64,000 nucleotides of DNA, from NCBI GenBank assembly GCA_965366625.1, contig CBDUGP010000004.1, forward strand, positions 124,001-188,000. The letters run 5' to 3'. Made by a program: the position numbers and the translations under genes. Below the pieces are notes generated by a model that was not told where the DNA came from, did no database searches, and saw nothing but the letters and a program-made list of their open reading frames with translations. The number at the start of each line of letters is the position of its first letter. Position 1 is the first letter of the stretch. This DNA comes from JAUIJL01 sp965366625. Its GTDB lineage: Bacteria; Acidobacteriota; Thermoanaerobaculia; Multivoradales; J023. This document shows, one piece after another, positions 41,022 to 49,338 of the stretch.

Positions 41022-43597
41022 TGAAGCTCCTCTGGCGGGGCCGAGGGAAGGAGAGGTGAAACGTCTTCTGACCAAGCGGAGGTATCGCCGGACTCGAAGC
41101 CGTCATTGAAGATGTCAGCGCCCGATGTCTCCGGCGGTCTCAGGATCAATTCATCGAAGAGGGCAATCGGAGTGCCCGCCAAACCAAGGTATTCGAATGA
41201 GCAACGGGTAGAAACCGTGCTCGCCGCGAACATCAAGGAGTCGTTGAAAGTCAGCCAAGAGCTCCCGGTGTCGATCACGATCTGGTCCGCCGCAGCGACG
41301 TGACCCAAGGATTCGCCGGCGCAATTCGCGGCCGGGAAGAGTTCGCAGCTACGCCGGACGATGCTGGATTCCCCCGCCTTGCCCAGCAAGAAAACACTGG
41401 TTTCCAGCTCCAGCTCGACGCCGGCTTTCAGGCCCCCAGGGCTCACCTCGGCGCATTGGCTGATGCCCAAGCTCTCGCCTTCGGTGACATTGAAAGCCGC
41501 CGAACCGGAGATCTGGGCATCTTGGACGTCGGCGCTATCGGCTCCGATGTCCGGGTGACCGGGGGGATTGGGATCCCACTCGGAGAGCAGACAATCGAAG
41601 TGCCCGTTGCGGAATAGGTTGACGGTGTCGACTCGGAAATCGATTCTGAAGTCCGAGCCCATCGGGTTGCCTTGCTCGTCCTCCACGAAACCACAGACGA
41701 GCAGACGATGGGGTTCGTTGCCGAAGGACGCCTCGATCGTGGTGGTGAACGATTCGGCTTCGTAGTCGACGGAGCCCAAAGGCACGATCCGGTCGTTGGG
41801 GTTCACCGGGCCACAGCCCAAGGTGTTGATGTCGCCGTCGCCATCGGCGGCCACCACAATGAAGCCGGCGCTGTCGGAAGCCTGCTCGACATTCATGGCT
41901 TCGTTGAATGTGACGGTGAGAGCGGTGGTGGTAGCTCGAAGTTCCTTGCAGCCCACCAGCTCGACGTCGCCCGCGGTGGTCACGGCGAAGATCGAGTCGA
42001 TCATCGGCGGCACTGCATCGTCGCAATCGTCCGGGATCGAATCCATGTCGGTGTCCACCGTGTCGTCGCCGCCCGGGCAGATGTCACAGGCGTCGGGCAC
42101 CGTGTCCATGTCGGTATCTATGCTGTCGTCGCCCAGGGCGCAGATGTCGCAGGCGTCGGGCACGCCGTCCATGTCGGCGTCGGCGGAGTCGTCACCCAAG
42201 GCGCAAATATCACACCCGTCCGGCACGCCGTCCATGTCGGCGTCTTCGGAATCGTTGTTGCCCTCGCAGACATCGTCGACGTTGCAAACGCCGTCGAAGT
42301 CCGAGTCGTTACAGAAGTTGAACCGCCGGGCGAAAATTCCTGTTTCGTCACCGTCGTCGCCGCCATATTTTGCATCTCCGGAGTCCCAAGCGACCACGAA
42401 GACGTTCTGCTCGTCCATGGCAATGACCGGCCTTGTTTGGGTGGCGGTCGACGCAGTGATGGCGAATTCGGTGCCGAGGGGGGTGGCGTCGGAAGCGAAT
42501 CGTTGCCCGAAGGTCAAGGAGGGAGGGGCGTTGTAAGACTCCCAAACCACGGCAAAGTCTCCGTTGGGTTTCATGCCGAGGTCGGGGGAGTATGAGTAGT
42601 AGAAACCGGAGGTGGTGTTGACCTGCAGCTCGCCGGCTATCGGTGAGCCGACCGAATCGAATTGACGCGCGAGAATGTTGTAACCCGAGCCCTTCTCCGC
42701 CGAGGCCCAAGCGACGGTGAATTGCCCGGAATCTGCGAGACCAACGGTGGGCTTGTAGTTGTAGTAACCCCCCACATTGACTTGAAAGGTCGCACCCACC
42801 GGTGAGCCGGCCGAGTTGAATCGCAATCCGGTGATCGGATAACCCATTCCCTTGGTGGCTTCTTCCCACACCACGACGAAGCTCCCTGAGCCGTTCATGG
42901 CCACATCAGGATAGAAGTCGTCGAGATCCGCGTGGACCACGAACTCTCCGACGCCGGAACCGTCCGATGCAAAGAGTTGGGCCGCGGTGTCTACGCCACT
43001 GCGCCACACCACGACGAAATCGCCGTCGTCGTCGGAGGCGATGCTCGGATCCCTCTGGGTGGACGAGGTGGTGCCGGTATTCACCTGAAAATCGCCGCCG
43101 TTGGCGGAACCGTCCGAAAAGAAAAGTCGACCGTTGATGCCGAAGTTGTCGGAGGCTCCGTCACCTTGCCAGACCACCGTAAAATCCCCGCTCGGGGTCA
43201 TGGTCGCGGCGGGACGGCTCTGGGAGCCGGAGCTGAAAACATTGACCTGAAACTCACCGCTGACCGCCGAACCGTCCGAAGCGTAGAGTTGGGCCCAAAT
43301 ATCCAAGTTTCCGGATCGCAGGTCCTCCCAAGCCACGATGAAACGACCATCGGGGGATTGGGCGATGGTGGAACTCCGTTGATCTTCGGTGGTGTAGGTG
43401 TTGACCTGGAATTCCGAGCCGACGGTTTCGATCGGGCCCAGCGTCTCCCGTTCCACTTCCGTCGAGGGGCGGCCATTCTGGGCCTGCGCGGGGATCGAAA
43501 ACGGCAGGGTCAGCAGTAGGACCAGGATAGCCGAACTCATCGTCAGTAAGGTTTGGAACCTGGAAGCTAGGCTGGAAGCTGTCGTCGTGAATTTCAT
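41018..43597 (-). CDS. Large secreted protein with thrombospondin type 3 repeats
   Basis: This 859-residue exported protein starts with a signal peptide (about 20-41, ending IPAQA). Residues ~50-425 form about seven repeats of a beta-propeller-like unit with a recurring FxVxW signature (DGRFIVAWEDLRSG, SGDFTVVWQGD, DGDFVVVWRSG, SGSFVVVWEEA). Four thrombospondin type 3 calcium-binding repeats follow (D-x-D-x-DGVPD-x-CD, 21-residue period, encoded at about 42017-42246). A domain with DGFESGDTSAWS near the C terminus ends the protein. That motif recurs in secreted Acidobacteriota proteins, in my recollection. It likely acts outside the cell in adhesion or matrix. The start codon lies inside a 14-bp palindrome (AATTTCATGAAATT, 43590-43603) and has no SD; an ATG at codon 20 is an alternative. 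Confidence 0.82.
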   Translation of the reverse strand: MKFTTTASSLASRFQTLLTMSSAILVLLLTLPFSIPAQAQNGRPSTEVERETLGPIETVGSEFQVNTYTTEDQRSSTIAQSPDGRFIVAWEDLRSGNLDIWAQLYASDGSAVSGEFQVNVFSSGSQSRPAATMTPSGDFTVVWQGDGASDNFGINGRLFFSDGSANGGDFQVNTGTTSSTQRDPSIASDDDGDFVVVWRSGVDTAAQLFASDGSGVGEFVVHADLDDFYPDVAMNGSGSFVVVWEEATKGMGYPITGLRFNSAGSPVGATFQVNVGGYYNYKPTVGLADSGQFTVAWASAEKGSGYNILARQFDSVGSPIAGELQVNTTSGFYYSYSPDLGMKPNGDFAVVWESYNAPPSLTFGQRFASDATPLGTEFAITASTATQTRPVIAMDEQNVFVVAWDSGDAKYGGDDGDETGIFARRFNFCNDSDFDGVCNVDDVCEGNNDSEDADMDGVPDGCDICALGDDSADADMDGVPDACDICALGDDSIDTDMDTVPDACDICPGGDDTVDTDMDSIPDDCDDAVPPMIDSIFAVTTAGDVELVGCKELRATTTALTVTFNEAMNVEQASDSAGFIVVAADGDGDINTLGCGPVNPNDRIVPLGSVDYEAESFTTTIEASFGNEPHRLLVCGFVEDEQGNPMGSDFRIDFRVDTVNLFRNGHFDCLLSEWDPNPPGHPDIGADSADVQDAQISGSAAFNVTEGESLGISQCAEVSPGGLKAGVELELETSVFLLGKAGESSIVRRSCELFPAANCAGESLGHVAAADQIVIDTGSSWLTFNDSLMFAASTVSTRCSFEYLGLAGTPIALFDELILRPPETSGADIFNDGFESGDTSAWSEDVSPLLPSAPPEELQ
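42017..42246 (-). repeat. 63-bp tandem repeats encoding thrombospondin type 3 units
   Basis: About 3.5 copies of a 21-codon unit (consensus DADMDGVPDACDICALGDDS) occur. The DNA copies are similar enough to recombine, so unit number may vary between strains. Confidence 0.75.
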
Positions 43598-43731
43598 GAA
43601 ATTGCTTTCGTTGGAGCCTGCCGTAAGTCACCGGCTCGATATTTGCGCAAACTAAACCCGGGTCGGCTCAAGGTCCGCCCTACTACGATATGCGTGGAAA
43701 TCCCATGAAACATGTCAGGCGAGCAAGATTT

Positions 43732-46041
43732 TTATTTGTTGCTCTCTTTTTCTTTGCCCGAGGAATCACTCGGGTCGCCCAGGGCGAAGAGATGCCGGGT
43801 GCCGCGAACGTAAAGCCGCCCGGCGGACACGGCCGGGGTGGTCAACACCGGCTCGGCCATGTCGTTGACCGCCAGCTCCCGGTATTCGGGTCCGGCCTCG
43901 ACCACATAGATTTGCCCTTCCTCGGTGGGAATATAGATTCTACCGTCGGCGGCGATAGGTGATCCGGAAACCGTGCCCCCGGCGCTCAGGCGAGCGCGAT
44001 AGAGGCGTTGGCCGTCGGCCGCGTCGAGCGCTTCCAGGCGGCCTTGGCCGTGGATCAAGTAAAGCTGATGGCCGTAGGCCAAGGGTGTCGGGATGTAGAC
44101 GCCCCCACGATCTTTGCTCCAGGTAACGGCCCGGTTGTTGATTTTGCCCGGAGCCAGGGAGATGTCGCCCTGGGATCCGGGGCGCACGGCGTAAACCGGG
44201 CGCGCCGGAGGGTAGCCGCCGGTGATGTAGATCAGGTCTCGGCCCGCCACCGGCGAGGAGACGATCACCTCGGAGTTGGGTCCCAGCCACCAGAGCTCGC
44301 GACCGTCCCGCGGGTCGTAGCTGCGGATGGTGGTGCCGTTGGTGATCAGCTCGGGGCCGCGATCGCTTTCGACCACGATCGGTGTCGACCACGTGGGGAT
44401 TTCTTGCCGCGCGGTGCGCCAGAGCTGCCGGCCCGTGTTGACATCCCAGGCGGCGATGAAGGCGCCGCCGTGAATGTCGACCTGCAGGATCACCTGATCT
44501 TGCCAAAGGATGGGTGAGGAGGCGAAACCCCATTCCACCACCCCGCCGTAAGGTCCCGAGGGCAGGGCGCCGAGTTCGGTGTGCCAAAGCGGCTTACCGT
44601 CGGCGGCGCGGTAGGCGACCATACCCGCGGTGGGGAAGACCGCCACCACATGCTGCCCGTCGGTGACCGGGGTCGAGTTGGCTTGGCTGGATTTCAGGTG
44701 GCGTTTGCTGCCGGGCTCGGCTTCGCCGGCGGTGGCCTGCCAAAGCGGTCGACCGCTTTCGAGGTCGTAGGCCGCCACCTGCCACCGATGGACGGAGTCG
44801 TCGTCGACGGAGGAGGGGTTGCCGTAGTGTCCGAGTTCCAGATCGGTGTTGCCTGCGGCGCTGATGGCGGTGGTGAGATAAATCCTCTGGCCGTCGGTCA
44901 CCGGGCTCGACAAGCCGAGACCCGGTATCTCAGTCCGCCAGACCACATGATGTCCGCTGGGCACGTCCCATGTGAGCGGTAGATCCGAGCCGTCAGCGAT
45001 GCCGTCGCCCCGCGGGCCGCGGAACGATGACCAATGGCCTTTTTCAGGTTTGAGCATCGGCGGGCCTTGGGCCGTCGGGCCGGGGGTCTCGGCCTTTTTG
45101 TCGGCGCCTGCCGGAACGTCGGTGCTTGCCGGAACCTTAGGGTCGGGGGTCGGCTCGGGCGCCAAGCGACGAAGGGTGAGGGGCTCGCCATCGCCGAACA
45201 CCGTCAGCATTTCGATCGTTTGTCCCCGGCCCCAAAAGCTTAGGCCGTGGGTGGGATGGGACCGCGATCGAAAGGTCCTCGGACCCACCGGTATCCAATT
45301 CGCGACCCGCTCTTCTCCTTTTCCTTCGAGCACCAGCCGTCCGGAGTCGCCCTCGGCGGGCAGAGAGACCGTGCGATTGATCTCGCCGGAAGGTCCGCCA
45401 CCATAAGTCCCCGGAAAGCGCGCTAGGTCCCCGGGCGAGAGTTCGACGTCGGGCCAGCCTGGATCCGCGGGAGCTTGCTCCAGAATTTGAGTGATTTCCT
45501 CGTGACCCTCATGCCGTGCGTGGGCCAGAGCGCTTTGCTTTTGATATTCGTAGAGGGGCGAAGCCGCTGCCAAAGCCGCTCTCACCCATTCGATCCTGTC
45601 GCTTTCCAGGATCTGGTCGAGCCTCCCGGGCTGGTGTTCGAGTAGCAGTAGGACCAACTCATCAAAACCCGCGTTCTGGGCTCGCTCGAGGGGCGTGGTG
45701 TGAAAAAAACCTTCCACGCGATCAGCCCGGGCGCCCCGCTCCAACAACAATTCGACGATTTCGATTTGGTTGCGATCCACGGCATGGAAGATTGCCGTGT
45801 AGCCGTTGCGCAGCTCCGCATCGGCGTCCACGCCGGCATCGAGGATGCGTCGGACGGATTCGAGATCCGCGCTCCTTACCGCTTGCTCGAGACCTTCGGG
45901 AGTCGCTTCGAGAGCGGCCTGGGGCGCGGTCGAAGTCGAGTCCGGGGTCGAGTCGGAGCCGGCTGGCTCGGTCCAGGCCGAAGGGCCGGTACCGAACATG
46001 AGCAGCAGAGAGGTCGTCAGGAAGATGGGACGTGCTTGCAT
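43732..46041 (-). CDS. Exported ankyrin-repeat / PQQ-type beta-propeller protein
   Basis: This is a 769-residue exported protein. A signal peptide (about 1-25) is followed by ankyrin repeats (about 45-190: LEQAVRSADLESVRRILDAGVDADAELRNGYTAIFHAVDRNQIEIVELLLERGARAD). A small beta domain comes next (about 200-300, FPGTYGGGPSGEINRTVSL, resembling beta-lactamase-associated DUF3471 domains). After a Pro-rich linker, a PQQ-like beta-propeller (about 340-765) begins WSSFRGPRGDGIADGSDLP and contains repeated W-x-T-E and G-x-L-W-x blades (GRQLWRTAR, GRELWWLGPN). The opening FRGPxGDG is typical of the PQQ-binding-like proteins of Planctomycetes/Acidobacteriota. Metal- and quinone-ligand residues of true dehydrogenases are not seen. 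It is 18 bp behind the unknown gene upstream, in a four-gene series 51234-43732. Confidence 0.85.
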   Translation of the reverse strand: MQARPIFLTTSLLLMFGTGPSAWTEPAGSDSTPDSTSTAPQAALEATPEGLEQAVRSADLESVRRILDAGVDADAELRNGYTAIFHAVDRNQIEIVELLLERGARADRVEGFFHTTPLERAQNAGFDELVLLLLEHQPGRLDQILESDRIEWVRAALAAASPLYEYQKQSALAHARHEGHEEITQILEQAPADPGWPDVELSPGDLARFPGTYGGGPSGEINRTVSLPAEGDSGRLVLEGKGEERVANWIPVGPRTFRSRSHPTHGLSFWGRGQTIEMLTVFGDGEPLTLRRLAPEPTPDPKVPASTDVPAGADKKAETPGPTAQGPPMLKPEKGHWSSFRGPRGDGIADGSDLPLTWDVPSGHHVVWRTEIPGLGLSSPVTDGQRIYLTTAISAAGNTDLELGHYGNPSSVDDDSVHRWQVAAYDLESGRPLWQATAGEAEPGSKRHLKSSQANSTPVTDGQHVVAVFPTAGMVAYRAADGKPLWHTELGALPSGPYGGVVEWGFASSPILWQDQVILQVDIHGGAFIAAWDVNTGRQLWRTARQEIPTWSTPIVVESDRGPELITNGTTIRSYDPRDGRELWWLGPNSEVIVSSPVAGRDLIYITGGYPPARPVYAVRPGSQGDISLAPGKINNRAVTWSKDRGGVYIPTPLAYGHQLYLIHGQGRLEALDAADGQRLYRARLSAGGTVSGSPIAADGRIYIPTEEGQIYVVEAGPEYRELAVNDMAEPVLTTPAVSAGRLYVRGTRHLFALGDPSDSSGKEKESNK

Positions 46042-46059
46042 GTTTTTTGGTTTTCCAGT

Positions 46060-47307
46060 TCAGGACTCAGTGGGCTCGCCGTCTGTCATGCCTTGGAATT
46101 TGGCCTCTTGTCGCAGGCTCCGAATGTCGCCGGGGCCGGCCGGAAGCCAAATTTCAGCCTTTTGTTTTTTTTCGATCGCGTCGTTTGGATAACGGATCGA
46201 GGTCACCAATTTACCCGATCGACTAAAAACATGGGTCCGTCCCCGCTCTCCGAGCACGATCAACGTATCCCGTCGGGAGTCGACGAAAATGTCGTGATCT
46301 TCGGCTCGTTCCAAGTCCTGCATGGCCATGCGGGTGGGGCGGCGTCCGGATTGATGACGCTTTTCCGCGTGACCCGTGCGGCGCTCTCGGCCGCGGTGTT
46401 TTTGCGCCAAGCGGCGGGCCAAACCGCCCAGGACACCCTGGATCCGCTGCTGAATATCTGCCGAACGTCCCTTGCCGGATTCTTTCTTCGATCCCTTGCG
46501 ATGTTGGGATGCCTCCACCGAAGCCAGGGCCTGGCGGGCCCACGCAACCGCCGGAGTCCACGGCACGGGATCCAATCTGGCGTAGACCTCCTCTGCGTCC
46601 TCACCTTCGGGCCCGGCGACCAGCAGATTGAGGCCGATGCGACGTCGGGAATTGGCGGGCCGGGTTGTCTGATCGATGGCGATGTCGTCGCCGTTGGCGG
46701 CAGCGTCTTGGGCGCTGGAGATCACTTGGAGGGTGATCGCCAGGGTGGCGGGAGTGCCGTCGGCGCGCCGGATCGGATACCAACCGGCGGTCACTTGGCC
46801 ATGGATTTTTTGGTCCACGGGAGCCTGGCGGTAGATCGGCAAAAGCTCGGAGGTCAACTGCTCGCCGGTGGTCACCACCGTCACCAAGCCCGGCGGTTTA
46901 CGATAGAGAATATGTTGGTCGGGGTGCTCGAGCTGGAGCAGCCACTGCCCGAAATCGAGAAAGCGCGGGTGACCGCTGGGGCCGTAGCCGCCGAATACGA
47001 AACGACTGTCCGGGGGCCGAGTTTCTTTGCCCTCGGCCTTGCCGGTTCGCAAGCTGAGCACGTGGCCGGGACGAAAAGCCTTGTGGTGGGCGATCAGGGC
47101 GTCGACTTGGAGGCGTAGGGCCTTGCGTAGCTCGGTCGCCTGAGCGATGGGATCAAAGCCACCGTTACCGACTTCCAAGGTCCAGGGGATCTGGAGCCCC
47201 TCCTTGCGCAACAGATCGGTGGGAATCTGTGGCTGCCGATCCAGCTCCTGGTGCAACGCGTCCGCCAGCCGCCGCAGGGCATCGGCGATGCCGTCTCCGG
47301 AAGCCAC
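46060..47307 (-). CDS. Conserved-looking hypothetical protein
   Basis: This 415-residue protein is not recognised. It has no signal peptide or membrane helix. The first 150 residues contain an amphipathic helical part and FVFGGYGPSGHPRFLDFGQWLLQLEHPDQHILYR. A middle region (VVTTGEQLTSELLPIYRQAPVDQKIHGQVTAGWYPIRRADG) precedes a strongly basic low-complexity stretch at about 265-330 (KGSKKESGKGR, RRLAQKHRGRERRTGHAEKR). A C-terminal beta segment (DIFVDSRRDTLIVLGERGRTHVFSRSGKLVTSIRYP) resembles a single NHL/propeller blade. Codon pattern and tight spacing (6 bp from the oligopeptidase upstream, 18 bp to the ankyrin/PQQ gene) show it is a real operon member. The basic stretch might bind nucleic acid or membrane. 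Confidence 0.72.
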   Translation of the reverse strand: MASGDGIADALRRLADALHQELDRQPQIPTDLLRKEGLQIPWTLEVGNGGFDPIAQATELRKALRLQVDALIAHHKAFRPGHVLSLRTGKAEGKETRPPDSRFVFGGYGPSGHPRFLDFGQWLLQLEHPDQHILYRKPPGLVTVVTTGEQLTSELLPIYRQAPVDQKIHGQVTAGWYPIRRADGTPATLAITLQVISSAQDAAANGDDIAIDQTTRPANSRRRIGLNLLVAGPEGEDAEEVYARLDPVPWTPAVAWARQALASVEASQHRKGSKKESGKGRSADIQQRIQGVLGGLARRLAQKHRGRERRTGHAEKRHQSGRRPTRMAMQDLERAEDHDIFVDSRRDTLIVLGERGRTHVFSRSGKLVTSIRYPNDAIEKKQKAEIWLPAGPGDIRSLRQEAKFQGMTDGEPTES

Positions 47308-47313
47308 AGCCTG

Positions 47314-49185
47314 TTAAAGCGCGACTTCGATGGACTTGAGTTCGTCGATCATGTCTCGCACCACGTCGAAACCCCCTTGCCAGAAGCTTTCGTCGGCGAT
47401 GTCGATGTCCATTTCCGCCAGGGCTTCTGCCGGTGCCTTGGAGCCGCCGTAGGACAGTAGACGTAGATAGCCGGGCACGAAAGCCTCGCCGTCTTGTTGG
47501 TATCGACGGTAGAGGGCGAGCACCAACAACTGGCCGAAGCTATAGGAATAGCAATAAAACGGCGTGTTGTAGATGTGGGGAATCGACAGCCATTCGTAGC
47601 GGAACTCGGGACCGATCTCGATGTCCGGGCCGAATTGCTCGCGCAAATTCGCTTCGTAGAGTTCGAAGAGGTGATCCGTGGAGCGATTCTCGGCGATCGC
47701 CGCGTGGGCTTCGTTCTCAAAACAGACGAAGAAGGTCTGTCGCATGACCGTGGCGTAGATGTCGTCCACCGCCGCGGCCAGCAGCTCTCGACGTGCCACC
47801 GGATCCTGGGTGCGGGCCAACATGCGGTCGGTCATTAGGATTTCTGAGAATACAGACGCAGTTTCCGCCAACGGCAGAGGCGGATGTTGGGTCAATAAGG
47901 AATGGTGATCGGCCAACATGCTGTGCACGGCGTGGCCGAGTTCGTGGGCCAGAGTGGCGACGTCGCGCACCTTGCCGGTGTAGTTCATCAGCACCCAGGG
48001 GGTGAATCGGGGCAGGATCGTGGCGCAAAAGGCCCCGGATCGTTTGCCCTTGCGGATCTCGCTGTCGATGTGGTTTTCGGCGAAAACCCGTGTCGCCAGC
48101 TCGCCGAATCGTCCGTTGAACTCGCTGAAGGTGGTCAGGACACTATCCACCGCGTCGGCAAAGGGAATGGTTTCGGAGGACGTGGCCAACGGTGCGTAGA
48201 TGTCGTACCGGCGCAGGGGTTGAACGCCGAGCCACTGACCCTTGAGGCGAAAATAATCCTGGAAAACCGATGCGTTGCGCCGCACCACCCCGAGCATGGT
48301 TTCCACTGCCTCGTCGGCGATGTCGTTGTTCAGATTGCGCACCGCAATCGGATTGGAGAACCCCCGCAGCTCGATGTGCTCCGAGTACCAATCCCTAACC
48401 CTGGTGGAGTAAATTTGGGCGAGAATGGTGGATTCTTTTTCGTAGACCTTAAACAGCTCGCGGTAGGTGGTTTCCCGCAACTTGGGATCCGGGGCAAAGA
48501 AACGGCTGCGCATTTCTTCCTCGGTGAGGGTTAGGGTCTTGCCGCCTTCCTCAACCTGGAATTCCATGCGATTGGTGAGCATGGAGTAAAGGGTGATCAC
48601 CGCGTCGATGCCGTTGGCGTTTTTGGAGTTGACGATCTGCTCGGCTTCTTCGTTGAGCGTGAACGGTGTGAATCGACGAAGCTCGGCCAAGTAGTGGCGA
48701 TAGTCTTGAAACTGCTCGCCTTGGGGCTCCAATCTCGTGGCTTGCTCCGGCTCCAAACCCTTCCACCACAGAGGGAAGAAAAGAAAACGGTTGTGTAATC
48801 GAGTCAGGGTCTGACGTACCTGATTGCGAAAAGCAATGGTTTCCGAGCTTTGCGTATCGGAAGAAAACCACAAGCTGGCGTAACCGCCGAGCACGTCGAT
48901 GCGGTCCAGGATCAGCTCGTAGGCTTTGAGGGTTGCGAGCAGATCGGCCGGGTCCATGTCCGGAGAAAGGCCTGGACGGCGAGATTCGAATTCCGCCACC
49001 AAACGCTCGATCTCTTGCAATTTTTCCTGGGTGACCGCTTCGGAGGGCTCGGAAAGCAGCTCGGAAAGATCCCAGGTCGATACCTCATAACGTTTTGGCT
49101 TCGAGGCGCCGTCAGCCTCCGGGCGAGCGGCTGCTGCCGCCGACGGGGCGGCCTCCAAGAGAGGTGGGGTGGATTTGAGGTTCAT
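47314..49185 (-). CDS. pepF: M3-family oligoendopeptidase F-like metallopeptidase
   Basis: This 623-residue cytoplasmic zinc peptidase cleaves short peptides. The zinc motif HELGH (H414-E415...H418, in LAHELGHAVHSMLADHH) and the third ligand Glu in ETASVFSEIL are present. The surrounding M3B fold is visible (SYGGSKAPAEALAEMDIDIADESFWQGGFDVV near the C terminus; PHIYNTPFYCYSYSFGQLL substrate-binding Tyr/His-rich segment). The length is typical for PepF/M3 enzymes. The first ~25 residues are Ala/Pro-rich and may not be essential. It lies between the PabB-PabC gene and the unknown gene on the same strand, with a 153-bp gap upstream, so it may have its own promoter. It would supply amino acids or remove peptides. 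Confidence 0.93.
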   Translation of the reverse strand: MNLKSTPPLLEAAPSAAAAARPEADGASKPKRYEVSTWDLSELLSEPSEAVTQEKLQEIERLVAEFESRRPGLSPDMDPADLLATLKAYELILDRIDVLGGYASLWFSSDTQSSETIAFRNQVRQTLTRLHNRFLFFPLWWKGLEPEQATRLEPQGEQFQDYRHYLAELRRFTPFTLNEEAEQIVNSKNANGIDAVITLYSMLTNRMEFQVEEGGKTLTLTEEEMRSRFFAPDPKLRETTYRELFKVYEKESTILAQIYSTRVRDWYSEHIELRGFSNPIAVRNLNNDIADEAVETMLGVVRRNASVFQDYFRLKGQWLGVQPLRRYDIYAPLATSSETIPFADAVDSVLTTFSEFNGRFGELATRVFAENHIDSEIRKGKRSGAFCATILPRFTPWVLMNYTGKVRDVATLAHELGHAVHSMLADHHSLLTQHPPLPLAETASVFSEILMTDRMLARTQDPVARRELLAAAVDDIYATVMRQTFFVCFENEAHAAIAENRSTDHLFELYEANLREQFGPDIEIGPEFRYEWLSIPHIYNTPFYCYSYSFGQLLVLALYRRYQQDGEAFVPGYLRLLSYGGSKAPAEALAEMDIDIADESFWQGGFDVVRDMIDELKSIEVAL

Positions 49186-49338
49186 GAAATGGGTCTCTCG
49201 CTTGTCCTCGAAATAATAGGATCAAAAAGCTCACGTGCAGGCCCGTGCTCGATTCCCGACCGGGGACGGCGGTTCGGCCGGATTCGGCACCACGAGGCAG
49301 CCGCTAGCACGAGGGTGAAGATAGTCTATCCAATTCCT

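Noticed and set aside
45700..47118. Plus-strand frame of 472 codons across the ankyrin/PQQ and unknown genes
   Set aside because: It crosses a gene junction antisense to two better-supported frames and has no family-like segment.
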